From the NCBI GenBank assembly GCA_029582165.1, contig CM055890.1, forward strand, positions 771,143-835,142: a DNA stretch of 64,000 nt, written 5' to 3'. This stretch comes from Portulaca oleracea. Its lineage: Eukaryota > Streptophyta > Magnoliopsida > Caryophyllales > Portulacaceae. The notes below the pieces were generated by a model. It was not told the DNA's origin, searched no databases, and saw only the letters and a program-made list of their open reading frames with translations. Below are positions 55,663 through 64,000 of this stretch, in pieces. Position numbers and translations under genes: made by a program. Positions within the stretch are counted from its first letter, which is position 1. The number at the start of each line of letters is the position of its first letter.

Positions 55663-56106
55663 ATGACACTTATGGAGAATAAGTATCATGAATTTGAAGA
55701 ACCAAGGAGTCTAATTCTTACACCAATGGAGGTTGGAAACCGTAAGCGTATAAAGGATCAAGATCCTATGCCATCACTTGTTCTCATTTGTGAATATTTG
55801 GATGAAAGACAAGCACCATCGACAAGTGACTTCTCTCACTTATCTCTTTGGGATCAAGCTCAATTCGTGCATAACTACATCAACGGTTTTGATTCTCATA
55901 GTATGCAACATATTTTGAAAGAGTATGTACCATTACAATGTAAAAAGATTGTATTTGTATACTTTGGTAACATTTTTGTATGTAGTAGAAGTAGAAAGGA
56001 GTATGTAAATCCTTTGGAGTTAGTCTTGATCATGACAAAGCACGAGGAGCCACAAGGAGAATTGGAGAAGTACTTGGAGAATTGTCCTTACCTCGTCCAA
56101 GAATGA
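55663..56106 (+). pseudogene. Element E reverse transcriptase remnant, catalytic motif YFGN
   Basis: 147 codons. Near residues 80-120 the line MQHILKEYV, KKIVFVYFGNIFVCSRSRKE, NPLELVL resembles the Ty3/gypsy reverse transcriptase palm (pattern M..vL......FvvvYfDDIliySks..eh..hL..Vl). The two catalytic aspartates of YFDD are Gly (codon 55966-55968) and Asn (55969-55971). Upstream fingers and palm motifs are not recognisable. Family assignment rests on this one motif and on its position between protease and RNase H remnants. No polymerase activity is possible. Confidence 0.7.
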
Positions 56107-56268
56107 GCTAACTCAACATATCTCATCAAATGGAGTAATTCAAGTGGACAAAAGGAAGAAAGGAAATATTCAAGAAGGATCCATACTTGCATCTATACTG
56201 AGGTACTATGTCTCTTAAAGGATGCTAAAGATCATCATATTCTTTTATTTCCTATTCTCGCATCATAT

Positions 56269-56859
56269 TTGTTCATTACAAATGGAGTTGAGAAAGGTGA
56301 AGTCCTATCTCAAGGAAGTTGTCCCATGGATTATTTTGGTGATATACTAATTGGAGAAAAGGAGAAGCTTCATGCTTATGGCTTTACATTCATACTTGTT
56401 GTTATCATGAGGATATTTGAGCAAAAGGATTGTTATCATAGAGGATTCATCCTTAAGCTTTGTAATTCTTACAAAGTATTGGAGTATGCTTCATATGATA
56501 AGGAGATCAAGCCATCGTTATACTTTGAGATGAAGTACTTGATTTGTTCATCAAAATCAAGTCACTTGGAGGAAGCAAGTCCTTTGACTAAAGGAAGTTT
56601 TCTAACGAGGAGATACATGTTTGATTCAAAATTACTCGAGCTTGGATATATCAAGGAGTTATATGAAGATGATGATGATTTTAAAGAAGTATTCAAGGTA
56701 TGTGAGAAGCATCATCAACAACCCTTTCATATTACTCATGGATTTCTTTTCAAAGGGAATCAATTGTGTATTCCAAGGAGTGGAATTCGTGACTTCTTAA
56801 TCATGGAAGTACATGGAAGTTCTTTTGATCATTTGGGTCTTCAATACATTACAAGATGA
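56269..56859 (+). pseudogene. Element E RNase H remnant and integrase zinc-binding domain, 5' part
   Basis: 196 codons. Residues 1-25 (ITNGVEKGEVLSQGSCPMDY) parallel the RNase H segment DASGVGIGAVLSQ.G.PIAY, with its Asp lost. Around residue 70, LEYASYDKEI parallels YPTYDKEL. Residues about 112-150 (TRRYMFDSKLLELGYIKELY) parallel the RNase H to integrase connector. Residues 160-196, FHITHGFLFKGNQLCIPRSG then IMEVHG....HLG, parallel the start of the Ty3 integrase, with both His ligands of the HHCC finger. A frame shift follows. Confidence 0.75.
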
Positions 56860-57286
56860 AGGAGTATTATTTACGCCAAGCATGATCGTTGACATTGAGC
56901 AAACGTTACAATGTTGTGATATTTGCAATCCTTCTATACTATATGGAGATGAAAGCTTGAATTCTAAGGTTGAAGTACCATGGATTCAAGGAAGTCTTAC
57001 TATTGTCTTCATCATGAGTTACGAGCTTATGAATCTATACTTTGAAGTTGAGAAGTTATATGAGGTTTCTACATTCTCTATGAAGAAACAAGATTTGAAG
57101 TTCCATAATGTCATTGGATTAGTTATGAGAAAATTTGGAAGAAAGTGGAAGTTCAAGTCAAGCATCAAAGGAATCTATGATGATTTCAAAGCGTTTAAGA
57201 AGAGAGTTTGTAGTCTCTTCAAGAAGCAAGTTGACGGAACAACACATATGGAAAGACATCTTACAAAGAAGGAAGAAGGGCTTTGA
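56813..57286 (+). pseudogene. Element E integrase finger end and C-terminal module
   Basis: The frame contains DEGVLFTPSMIVDIEQTLQ and CCDICNPS (about 56905-56931), the CxxC half of the integrase HHCC finger. The integrase catalytic core (DDE) is absent: the sequence goes within about 60 residues to the shared C-terminal module (STFSMKKQDLKFHNVIGLVM, FKSSIKGIYDDFKAFKKRVC). Thus the module lies at the 3' end of what was a pol gene. Confidence 0.72.
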
Positions 57287-57412
57287 AGAAGAAGTTTATA
57301 TATGATCACTTGAGTACGAATCAAAGAAGTTTTGTGATTAAAGTTATATGGTGTTTTTCTTTAAAGAAAGTCTTGTCTAAAGTTTGAGGCAAACTTTTTC
57401 AATCGGAGAGAA

Positions 57413-58471
57413 TGATGCATAATAGCCTAGCTATATACATCAAGGTTAGCTAAGAGGACTTTGATCTAGCTTCAAGTTACAAAAACATCAACGACATCAT
57501 CAATTACAATGGTTTATTAAGCTCTATACATCAAGGAAGCAAGCATGAAGGACCTTGATGTTATTCTAGCTACATGGAGTTACTCTCATATATGGAAGTC
57601 ATCAATGAGCTCAAAATACTCCGGCAATAAGAGTCCTTATTGAATTCGGCAATGGAGGACCTTATCAAGTACTTCGATATTTTGCTCTATAACTCTAGAT
57701 CCATACATCTATTGAGGAAATCATCAAAAGACAGATTGGAGCTCTTTCAATAAGCTTTCCAATGGTTTTTGAATCAATGAAAACGGACAAGTATTGAAGG
57801 AGTTATAGCAATTTCTTTCTAGAGTTGTATTTTAGAGTTTATGATGTCATAAATAGGATATATGATGTAATAGTTGATTCTTGGTTTCTTGAACTCTAGG
57901 TACACGTCCAAGGGGTCCCTAAAGTAGTATAAATAGACCCCCTAGGGTGCCATTGTATTCATTCAATTCAAGTCATTCAATAAATCAAATACAAACACAA
58001 GGTGTTGTTTTCTCTCTAGTTTTGAGCTAGAGTTTTCGCTTTCTCTTGAGGAGAACGAGTATCCCCTTCTTCTATTCAAGGGTGGCATCCTTGAAGGTGA
58101 AAGGAAGGAATTGAAGAGTTCTTTGAGGTGGTGTGGCTGTATCCTCATCGATCCTTCAAAAGCCAATCTATCCAACTATCCATTCCATCGGTCATTCACT
58201 ACATTCATCCATCCAAACAACATTCATCAAGAATTCATCAAGAATTCATCAAGAATTCAACAAGAATTCATCAAGAACCCAAAGCATTCAAACCGTCCAT
58301 CATTCGTTCATCATCATACCTTCATTTGGTAATCATCTTTCATAGTTCTTTCTATCCATTTCCATTCCATTTTCGCACCTTAAGAACTTTGAGAAGGGAG
58401 ATTCTTATCTTCGTTTTTAAAGATCCTTAATCCTTTTGTGTAATGTGATCTTTTGGTCCCATTATGCATCA
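57413..58471 (+). repeat. Family E 3' LTR (1059 bp)
   Basis: Same length as the 5' LTR, with only scattered small differences; several of them are short indels of the recurrent kind seen through the window. Confidence 0.93.
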
Positions 58472-58573
58472 TTTTGGTTCTTTGGAACTTTGAGATAGAG
58501 GATTCTTATCTTCGCTTTTAAAGATCCTTAGATATTGTGTAATGAGATCATCCCTTGGTCTCATTATGCATCA
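58472..58573 (+). repeat. A2 5' LTR, second part (102 bp)
   Basis: It begins with TTTTG (the E target duplication) and ends in CATTATGCATCA at 58573. With 52019-52883 it makes one A LTR. Confidence 0.92.
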
Positions 58574-58577
58574 AATT

Positions 58578-58589
58578 TGGTATCAGAGC
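58578..58589 (+). other. Primer-binding site of A2
   Basis: Intact TGGTATCAGAGC. Confidence 0.9.
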
Positions 58590-58891
58590 TAAGGAGTTTG
58601 AATCTCTTAGTTCTTGAAACAATCTTTTACAATCTTTTCTCTCCCAGACGTTTCCCATCATACGTTTCCCATCACAAAATTTCATTCATCTCTACATCAC
58701 ACGTCCCCCTTGATAGTTCTTCCAAGAACTCATCAAGAACCCATCAAGAACTCATAAAGAACCCCAAGCTCCACAAAGAACCCAAAAACCAAACACAAAC
58801 CTACCCAAATCCGTCCCATACCCACGTCCCATCCGTGCTAACCTTCCTTCCATGAGTTTCTTGTGATCTTTGTGAATCAAGATAGGTTCTA

Positions 58892-59554
58892 ATGGCGAGT
58901 GCAAGCTCTCCTACAAAGTCCTCTCCATCGTCCCCAGAAGATGTTGAGAAGATGAAACAAAGAATCAAGTATCTCAACAAACAAGTAGCATACTACATGA
59001 ACCTTCAAGAAAGGGAGAATCTTGAGGAAGTATCAAGTAAATCATCAAGTGGAGAAGGAGAAGAGGACGTTGCAAGAAAGAGGCATGGACGTCCAAAGGA
59101 GGAAAGGTTCGGCTTCAAAGTGGAGATCCCCGAATTTGTTGGTGATCTTGATCCGGAAGTTTATTTGGATTGGATACAAACCGTGGAAAGGGTCTTTGAT
59201 CTCAAAGATGTGGAAGATGATAAGAAGGTCAAGTATGTTGCCCTAAAGCTACGAAAGCATGCAAGCATTTGGTGGACAAACTTGCAAAAGAAGCGGCAAG
59301 CAAAGGGGAAAGATAAGGTGCGTACGTGGGATAAGATGAAAAGAAAGCTCCAAGAAAAGTTCCTACCATCTAGCTACCTACGTGACAACTACTACAAATT
59401 GCAAAGATTGGTCCAAGGAGGAAGAAGCGTGGAGGAGTACACAAAGGAATTTGAGCATCTACTTTGGAGGTGTGATCTAAAGGAGGACGAGCCACAAACT
59501 TTGGCACGTTATCTTTTGGTCTTATTGATGGTATTAGGCAGGTTGTGTAATTAA
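58892..59554 (+). CDS. A2 Gag, best family A copy (220 codons open)
   Basis: ATG at 58892, in the same leader context as the other A copies. Ser/Pro-rich N-terminus, helical MKQRIKYLNKQVAYYM (about residues 20-36), acidic-basic stretch, VEIPEFVGDLDPEVYLDWIQ (75-95), YVALKLRKHASIWW (115-130), KLQEKFLPSSYLRDNYYKLQ (150-170), SVEEYTKEFEHLLWRCD (178-196). This is a complete Retrotrans_gag capsid domain. At 59521-59605 a cluster of changes to A or T and short indels ends the frame before the linker and knuckle, which restart at 59767. Function: particle capsid. Confidence 0.83.
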   Translation: MASASSPTKSSPSSPEDVEKMKQRIKYLNKQVAYYMNLQERENLEEVSSKSSSGEGEEDVARKRHGRPKEERFGFKVEIPEFVGDLDPEVYLDWIQTVERVFDLKDVEDDKKVKYVALKLRKHASIWWTNLQKKRQAKGKDKVRTWDKMKRKLQEKFLPSSYLRDNYYKLQRLVQGGRSVEEYTKEFEHLLWRCDLKEDEPQTLARYLLVLLMVLGRLCN

Positions 59555-59766
59555 AACCATAAAAAACTTTGTTTGAATTGAGCTCATTGTCACTTAAATT
59601 TTAAAAAAAAAGGACAAATAAGGGGAAAGAAGTCTCAAGCCAATACCAAACTCCACAAAAAACGCCCCACCCTACGTCCCATCCAAACCCTCCACCATCC
59701 ACGAATCACATTCTCACAAAAACTCCACAAAATCAGCTCCCATCCATCCCTAAACCTCACGACCAA

Positions 59767-60561
59767 GTGACCAAACCCATAGCATCAAGAAAGTGTTTTC
59801 GATGCCAAGGGTTGGGACATTATGCTTCGGAGTGTCCAAACAAGCGAGTAGTGTCTTTGGTGGAATACCAAAGTGCTTTATATGTAGAGCCGGAGTATGA
59901 GGAAGAAGAGGAAGTTGGGGTTGGTGCCAAAGAAGAGGAAGATGTAGTAGAAGAATATGTGGAAGGGCCAGATGAAGGAGAACTACTTGTGGTAGAAAGG
60001 GCCTTGAATATCACAAATGTGCCAAAGGATCAACTACAAAGAGAAGCAATATTTCGCTCTCGTTGTACCATCCAAGGGAGAGTATGCTCCTTGATCATAG
60101 ATGGAGGAAGTTGCACCAATGCCGCCTCTACAACAATGGTCAAGAAATTGCAAATGGAGATTAGCCCACATCCCACACCCTACACAATACAATGGCTAAG
60201 CCTTGGGCGAGGCATCCGTGTAGATCAACGAGTTTTGGTGAGTCTTTCAATTGGAAAGAATTATCAAGATTCATTATGGTGTGATATAGTTCCCATGGAT
60301 ACTTGTCATGTTTTGTTGGGAAGGCCATGGTTATATGATAGACATGTCATACATGATGGGAGGGCCAACACTTACACTCTCACCATCAACCAAAAGAGGA
60401 TCACTTTGGAACCTCTTGATCCACCATCTCGGCAGAAGGAGGAGAAACGTCATATTGTGTCAATCATGAAGGTGGAGAATCAAGGGCATCAAGAGTATAA
60501 GGATCCTATTCTTACACATTTGGAGAAGAAAGAAACGGAACAAGTATCCACCACCTTTTGA
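59767..60561 (+). CDS. A2 nucleocapsid knuckle and retropepsin-like protease
   Basis: 264 codons open. Knuckle CFRCQGLGHYASEC at residues 10-23 (59794-59835). Linker 30-80 with EEEEEVGVGAKEEED. Protease: VCSLIIDGGSCTNAAS with the catalytic Asp at residue 112 (60100-60102), PHPTPYTIQWLSLGRG, VLVSLSIGKNYQDSLWCDIV, MDTCHVLLGRPWLYDR, then GRANTYTLTINQKR. The order and motifs are those of plant Ty3/gypsy protease, in which IIDGG is a usual active-site form. A frame shift near 60545 separates the C-terminal module. It was probably translated as one polyprotein with gag. Confidence 0.82.
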   Translation: MTKPIASRKCFRCQGLGHYASECPNKRVVSLVEYQSALYVEPEYEEEEEVGVGAKEEEDVVEEYVEGPDEGELLVVERALNITNVPKDQLQREAIFRSRCTIQGRVCSLIIDGGSCTNAASTTMVKKLQMEISPHPTPYTIQWLSLGRGIRVDQRVLVSLSIGKNYQDSLWCDIVPMDTCHVLLGRPWLYDRHVIHDGRANTYTLTINQKRITLEPLDPPSRQKEEKRHIVSIMKVENQGHQEYKDPILTHLEKKETEQVSTTF

Positions 60562-60875
60562 ATCTTCCTATGAAGCATATCTTCCATGAGCATCCAAGGG
60601 CTATCTACTTGGATCACTTGGTTGAAAGGCCAAGAATTCGAAAGAAGGAAATAGCCCAAGTCATCAAGGTACATTGTTTCATACTAAATGACAAGGGTAA
60701 AGTGGTAAGACTAAGTGAGAAGCAACGTGAACAGCCCACGTTCACGGTGGAGAAATACAAGTTCAAGTCTTATGGTGATCGAGGAAGAAAGTTTAAGAAG
60801 TTCATCAAAGGGATCTACGATGACTTCAAAGCTTTCAAGAAGAAGGTCGTTGTGAAGAAGGCAAGCGAGAGTTGA
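60558..60875 (+). CDS. A2 C-terminal module (unknown function)
   Basis: 105 codons: LPMKHIFHEHPRAIYLDHLV, RPRIRKKEIAQVIKVHCF, LNDKGKVVRLSEKQREQP, FTVEKYKFKSYGDRGRKFKK, FIKGIYDDFKAFKKKVVVKK and stop. Lys-rich, no recognised motif. It is the same module that ends elements B to E. It was joined in frame to the protease before a small indel. Confidence 0.7.
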   Translation: MNLPMKHIFHEHPRAIYLDHLVERPRIRKKEIAQVIKVHCFILNDKGKVVRLSEKQREQPTFTVEKYKFKSYGDRGRKFKKFIKGIYDDFKAFKKKVVVKKASES

Positions 60876-60903
60876 TCTTCCAAAGTTTGAGGACAAACTT
60901 TTT

Positions 60904-60917
60904 CAACCGGGGGTGTA
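60904..60917 (+). other. Polypurine tract of A2
   Basis: CAACCGGGGGTGTA, normally followed by TGATGCATAATTG. Here it is followed by TGATGCATAATGAGACC, the reversed LTR end. Confidence 0.75.
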
Positions 60918-61893
60918 TGATGCATAATGAGACCAAGGGATGATCTCATTACACAATATCTAAGGATCTTTAAAAGCGAAGATAAGAATCCTCTAGCTCA
61001 AAGTTCCAAAGAACCAAAAATGGCATAGAAATGGATGAAAAGAACTATGAAAGAAAGTTACCAAACAATTGGAAACAATGAACAAAATGAATGATGAACG
61101 AACGAACAATGGATGGACGAATGTCAAATGATGAACGTTGATGACGAATGAATGCTTGGACGTGAATGTTGAAGAACTCACGTTTCTTGATGAATGCTTG
61201 ATGAATTCTTGTTGAATTCTTGATGAAGCACTCGAAAATGGATGATAATGGACGATTAGTAGATGGATAGTTGATGGCTTTTGAAGATTCTTTGAAGGAT
61301 ACAGATTCACCACCTCCAAGAATACTCCAATTCCTTCCTTTCACCACTAAGGATGCCAACCTTAGCTAGAAGAAGGGGATATTTCGAATCCCACAAAGAG
61401 AGACGAAAACACCTAGCACAAATGCTAGAGAGAACACATCATGTGTTTGAAAAATTCAATGTGAATGACTTGAATGAATTGAATGAATTACAAGCACCTA
61501 GGAGGGGGTATTTATAGCTACAACCCACCCCTTAGGCGTCATCTAGCTTCAAGAAAAGACCCCTTAAGGGCTTACATCATTCATCCTAATGCTTACATCA
61601 TAAAGAAAACAATATACTAAACTATATTACAAATATGAATAACTCCTTGGATTCTCATCCAAATTCAAAGATTCTTGAACCATATGAAAGCTCTTGGAAT
61701 GTAGAATAATCCCTTCTAGGATGACTTCTATGATAGCTTCACGGTCCTTGAATTAAGGAGCAAAAGTATACGTCCGCATGAGTTGATCCCTTCCAAGTAG
61801 AGAGATAAATGAGAGACTTGAACTCTTCTACCTTCTAGGTGAGTATTAGATGTCTCCATGGTTGACCTTGATGCATAAGGCCATCAATTATGC
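60918..61893 (-). repeat. Inverted family A LTR at the A2 3' end
   Basis: The A LTR lies in minus orientation: its U5 end abuts the A2 polypurine tract at 60918, and its U3 start at 61893 lacks the first four bases (TGAT) because of fusion to a D LTR. The TATA box reads on the minus strand near 61505-61515. Confidence 0.88.
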
Positions 61894-62639
61894 TTCTTGT
61901 TGGGTGCTTGATGAATTCTTGTTGTATTCTTGATGAACGGATGAAGAATCGTTGGATGGATGAACAATTCTTGATGAATGACGTGAGGTTGGATGAATGT
62001 AGTTGAATGAACGAAGGGAATGGATAGTTGGATAGATTTGGCTTTTGAAGGATCGATGAGGATACAGCCACACCACCTCAAAGAACTCTTCAATTCCTTC
62101 CTTTCACCATCAAGGATGCCACCCTTGAATAGAAGAAGGGGATAACTTCGAAACTCCCTCAAGAGAAACGAAAAGACTAGCACAAAAGCTAGAGAGAAAA
62201 CACCAAGTGTTTGATTGTATTTCTAATATGAATTGAATTACAAGGCACCCTAAGGGGGGGGGGGTATTTACAGTTACAAGCCCTCCTTATGGCGTGTACA
62301 AAACAAGAAATGGGCCACTTAGGGCTTACATCATCTACTCTAATGATTACATCATACAGAAAACAATGAACTAAACTATATTACAAATATTGATAACTCC
62401 TTTGATTCTCAACAAAATCTAAAGATTCTTGAACCATATGAAAGCTCTTGGAATGTAGATTAATCCACCTTTGGACGTCTTTCTTAGTAGCTTCATGGTC
62501 CTTGAATTAAGGAGCAAAAGTATTCGATCACATGAGTTGATCCCTTCCAGGTAGAGAGATATGTGAGACTTGAGCTCTTCTTTCTTCTAGGTGAGTATGG
62601 AATGTCTCCTTGATGCATAAGGCCATCAATTATGCATCA
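61890..62639 (-). repeat. Inverted family D LTR, 5' 750 bp
   Basis: On the minus strand it starts TGATGCATAATTG at 62639 and runs to CAACAAGAAGCAT at about 61890, where it is fused to an A LTR; the 3' 200 bases are missing. It contains a G run (62254-62264) opposite the promoter-proximal C run. Confidence 0.87.
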
Positions 62640-62681
62640 TACACCCCCGGTTGAAAAAGTTTGCCCTCAAACTTTGGAAAA

Positions 62682-63187
62682 TCAACTCTCACTTGCCGTC
62701 TTCACAAAGACTTTCTTCTTGAAAGCTTTGAAGTCATCATAGATTCCTTTGATGAACTTCTTAAACTTTCTTCCGATCAATAATCTAACATAATAAGACT
62801 TGGACTTGCGTTTCTTCACCGTGAACGTGGGTTGTTCACTTTGCTTCTCACTTCCCAAGTCTATTCTTACCACTTTACCCTTGTCATTTAGCATGAAACA
62901 ATGCACTTTGATGACTTGGGCTATTTCATCCTTTCTAATGTTAGTAATTTCAACCAAGTGATCTGAGTAGATATCTTTTGGATGCTCATGGAAGATATGA
63001 GTAGTGGTAATATTCAAAATGTGATGGATACTTGGACCCATTTCATTCTTCTCCAAATGTATAAGAATAGGATCCTTATATTCTTTATTCCCTCGATACT
63101 CCTTCTTCATGATCGACACAAGTTGGCTTTCTTCCTTCTTAGGCCGTGTGGTGTAAGATGGAAGTAGAGATGCATCAAGAGGCATGA
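62682..63187 (-). pseudogene. Inverted copy of D protease-like 3' part and C-terminal module
   Basis: Open on the minus strand to 62682: IMPLDASLLPSYTTRPKKEE, KDPILIHLEKNE, FHEHPKDIYSDHLVE, FMLNDKGKVVRIDLGSEKQ, FIKGIYDDFKAFKKKVFVKTASES. Small substitution clusters at 62785-62795, 62934-62950 and 63000-63012 distinguish it from 49040-49545. CATGA at 63183-63187 is the complement of the TCATG target site. Confidence 0.8.
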
Positions 63188-64000
63188 TGATGCATAATGA
63201 GACCAAGGGATGATCTCATTACACAATATCTAAGGATCTTTAAAAGCGAAGATAAGAATCCTCTATCTCAAAGTTCCAAAGAACCAAAAATGGCATAGAA
63301 ATGGATGAAAAGAACTATGAAAGAAAGTTACCAAACAATTGGAAACAATGAACAAAATGAATGATGAACGAACGAACAATGGATGGACGAATGTCAAATG
63401 ATGAACGTTGATGACGAATAAGTGCTTGGACGTGTAGAATGAAGATCACACGTTTCTTGATGAATGCTTGATGAATTCTTGTTGAATTCTTGATGAAGCA
63501 CTCGAAAATGGATGATAATGGACGATTGGTAGATGGATAGTTGATGGCTTTTGAAGATTCTTTGAAGGATACAGATTCACCACCTCCAAGAATACTCCAA
63601 TTCCTTCCTTTCACCACTAAGGATGCCAACCTTAGCTAGAAGAAGGATATTTCAATCCCACAAAGAGAGAAAAACACCTAGCACAAATGCTAGAGAGAAC
63701 ACATCATGTGTTTGAAAAATTCAATGTGAATGACTTGAATGAATTGAATGAATTACAAGCACCTAGGAGGGGGTATTTATAGCTACAACCCACCCCTTAG
63801 GCGTCACCTAGCTTCAAGAAAAGACCCCTTAAGGGCTTACATCATTCATCCTAATGCTTACATCATAAAGAAAACAATATACTAAACTATATTACAAATA
63901 TGAATAACTCCTTGGATTCTCATCCAAATTCAAAGATTCTTGAACCATATGAAAGCTCTTGGAATGTAGAATAATCCCTTCTAGGATGACTTCTATGATA
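63188..64000 (-). repeat. Inverted family A LTR running off the window
   Basis: Minus-strand A LTR inserted at the same D position as at 48074. It is cut by the window end, so it could be a solo LTR or part of a full A element. Confidence 0.88.

Larger units (their letters stand above)
52884..58471 (+). mobile_element. Family E element (5588 bp) with pol remnants
   Basis: Two 1059-bp LTRs (52884-53942, 57413-58471), intact primer-binding site, gag, degenerate protease, remnants of reverse transcriptase, RNase H and integrase N-terminus, C-terminal module and polypurine region, flanked by TTTTG. The LTRs are nearly identical, so the insertion is recent; yet pol is decayed and incomplete, so it was mobilised in trans. 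The pol order (protease, reverse transcriptase, RNase H, integrase) is that of Ty3/gypsy. Confidence 0.9.
52019..60917 (+). mobile_element. Second family A element A2, 5' LTR split by element E, 3' LTR inverted
   Basis: 5' LTR 52019-52883 plus 58472-58573 (split by E), primer-binding site 58578-58589, internal region to the polypurine tract at 60904-60917. Instead of a plus-strand 3' LTR, an A LTR in minus orientation follows at exactly the expected base. The left flank is TCATG (52014-52018), the same site as the solo LTR at 48074. Its gag and protease copies are the best in family A. Confidence 0.87.

Noticed and set aside
60558..60875. C-terminal module as an integrase chromodomain
   Set aside because: No aromatic cage pattern or usual chromodomain spacing is visible; left as unknown.
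1..64000. Search for host genes, rRNA, or intact reverse transcriptase or integrase
   Set aside because: No convincing motif beyond the decayed family E remnants; all long open frames trace to Gag, linker, protease-like or C-terminal modules, or to LTR repeats.

Overview
This 64 kb window is plant-type heterochromatin made almost entirely of one lineage of related LTR retrotransposons. I recognise no host gene, RNA gene or CRISPR array. Evidence for a plant genome: LTRs of about 0.94-1.06 kb with TG...CA ends, a primer-binding site matching plant initiator-Met tRNA (TGGTATCAGAGC), a purine-rich tract before each 3' LTR, 5-bp target duplications, TATAAATA promoters inside the LTRs, and a Ty3/gypsy-type Gag with a CCHC knuckle. 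The species cannot be named from this sequence. I use five labels of my own, A to E, for sub-families that differ in LTR sequence but share ends, leader and protein modules.

Layout. 1-7123: a family B element on the minus strand whose gag start is broken by a nested plus-strand A element (597-6838, target duplication ATCGA); that A element carries two internal regions and a truncated middle LTR. 7124-22730: a head-to-tail minus-strand tandem array of family B units sharing LTRs, period about 3.24 kb. 22731-22743: a run of N where orientation flips. 22744-40031: a plus-strand tandem array of six family C units sharing LTRs, period about 2.78 kb. 40032-46102: a minus-strand C-like element (H1) that was hit in one LTR by the C array and in its internal region by a complete C element (40976-44690, target duplication TTTAT). 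46103-52018: two family D units, each hit at the same base by a family A element; one hit is now a solo LTR (48074-49039, target duplication TCATG). 52019-60917: the second A element, whose 5' LTR was hit by a family E element (52884-58471, target duplication TTTTG). 60918-64000: inverted A LTR, D LTR, D internal and A LTR sequence, forming an inverted repeat with 48074-50300.

Genes. Families A to D encode only a Gag (capsid-like part plus CCHC knuckle), an acidic linker, a retropepsin-like segment and a short conserved C-terminal module with the core YDDFKAFKKKV. They have no reverse transcriptase, RNase H or integrase, so they are non-autonomous and must have been mobilised in trans. Families A and B keep the protease motif IIDGG; C, D and E have lost the aspartate. 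Family E keeps decayed remnants of reverse transcriptase (catalytic YxDD changed to YFGN), RNase H and the integrase zinc-binding domain, and so links these elements to a pol-bearing Ty3/gypsy ancestor.

The most notable signals are: two tandem arrays of shared-LTR elements; a hairpin at the very start of every LTR that is kept by paired changes between sub-families; an unexplained conserved C-terminal module; a 2-bp frame lesion shared by all six C-array units; and several rearranged LTR junctions. Caution: identical small indels recur in unrelated copies (for example in the primer-binding site), which suggests consensus sequencing errors, so single frameshifts should not be over-read.
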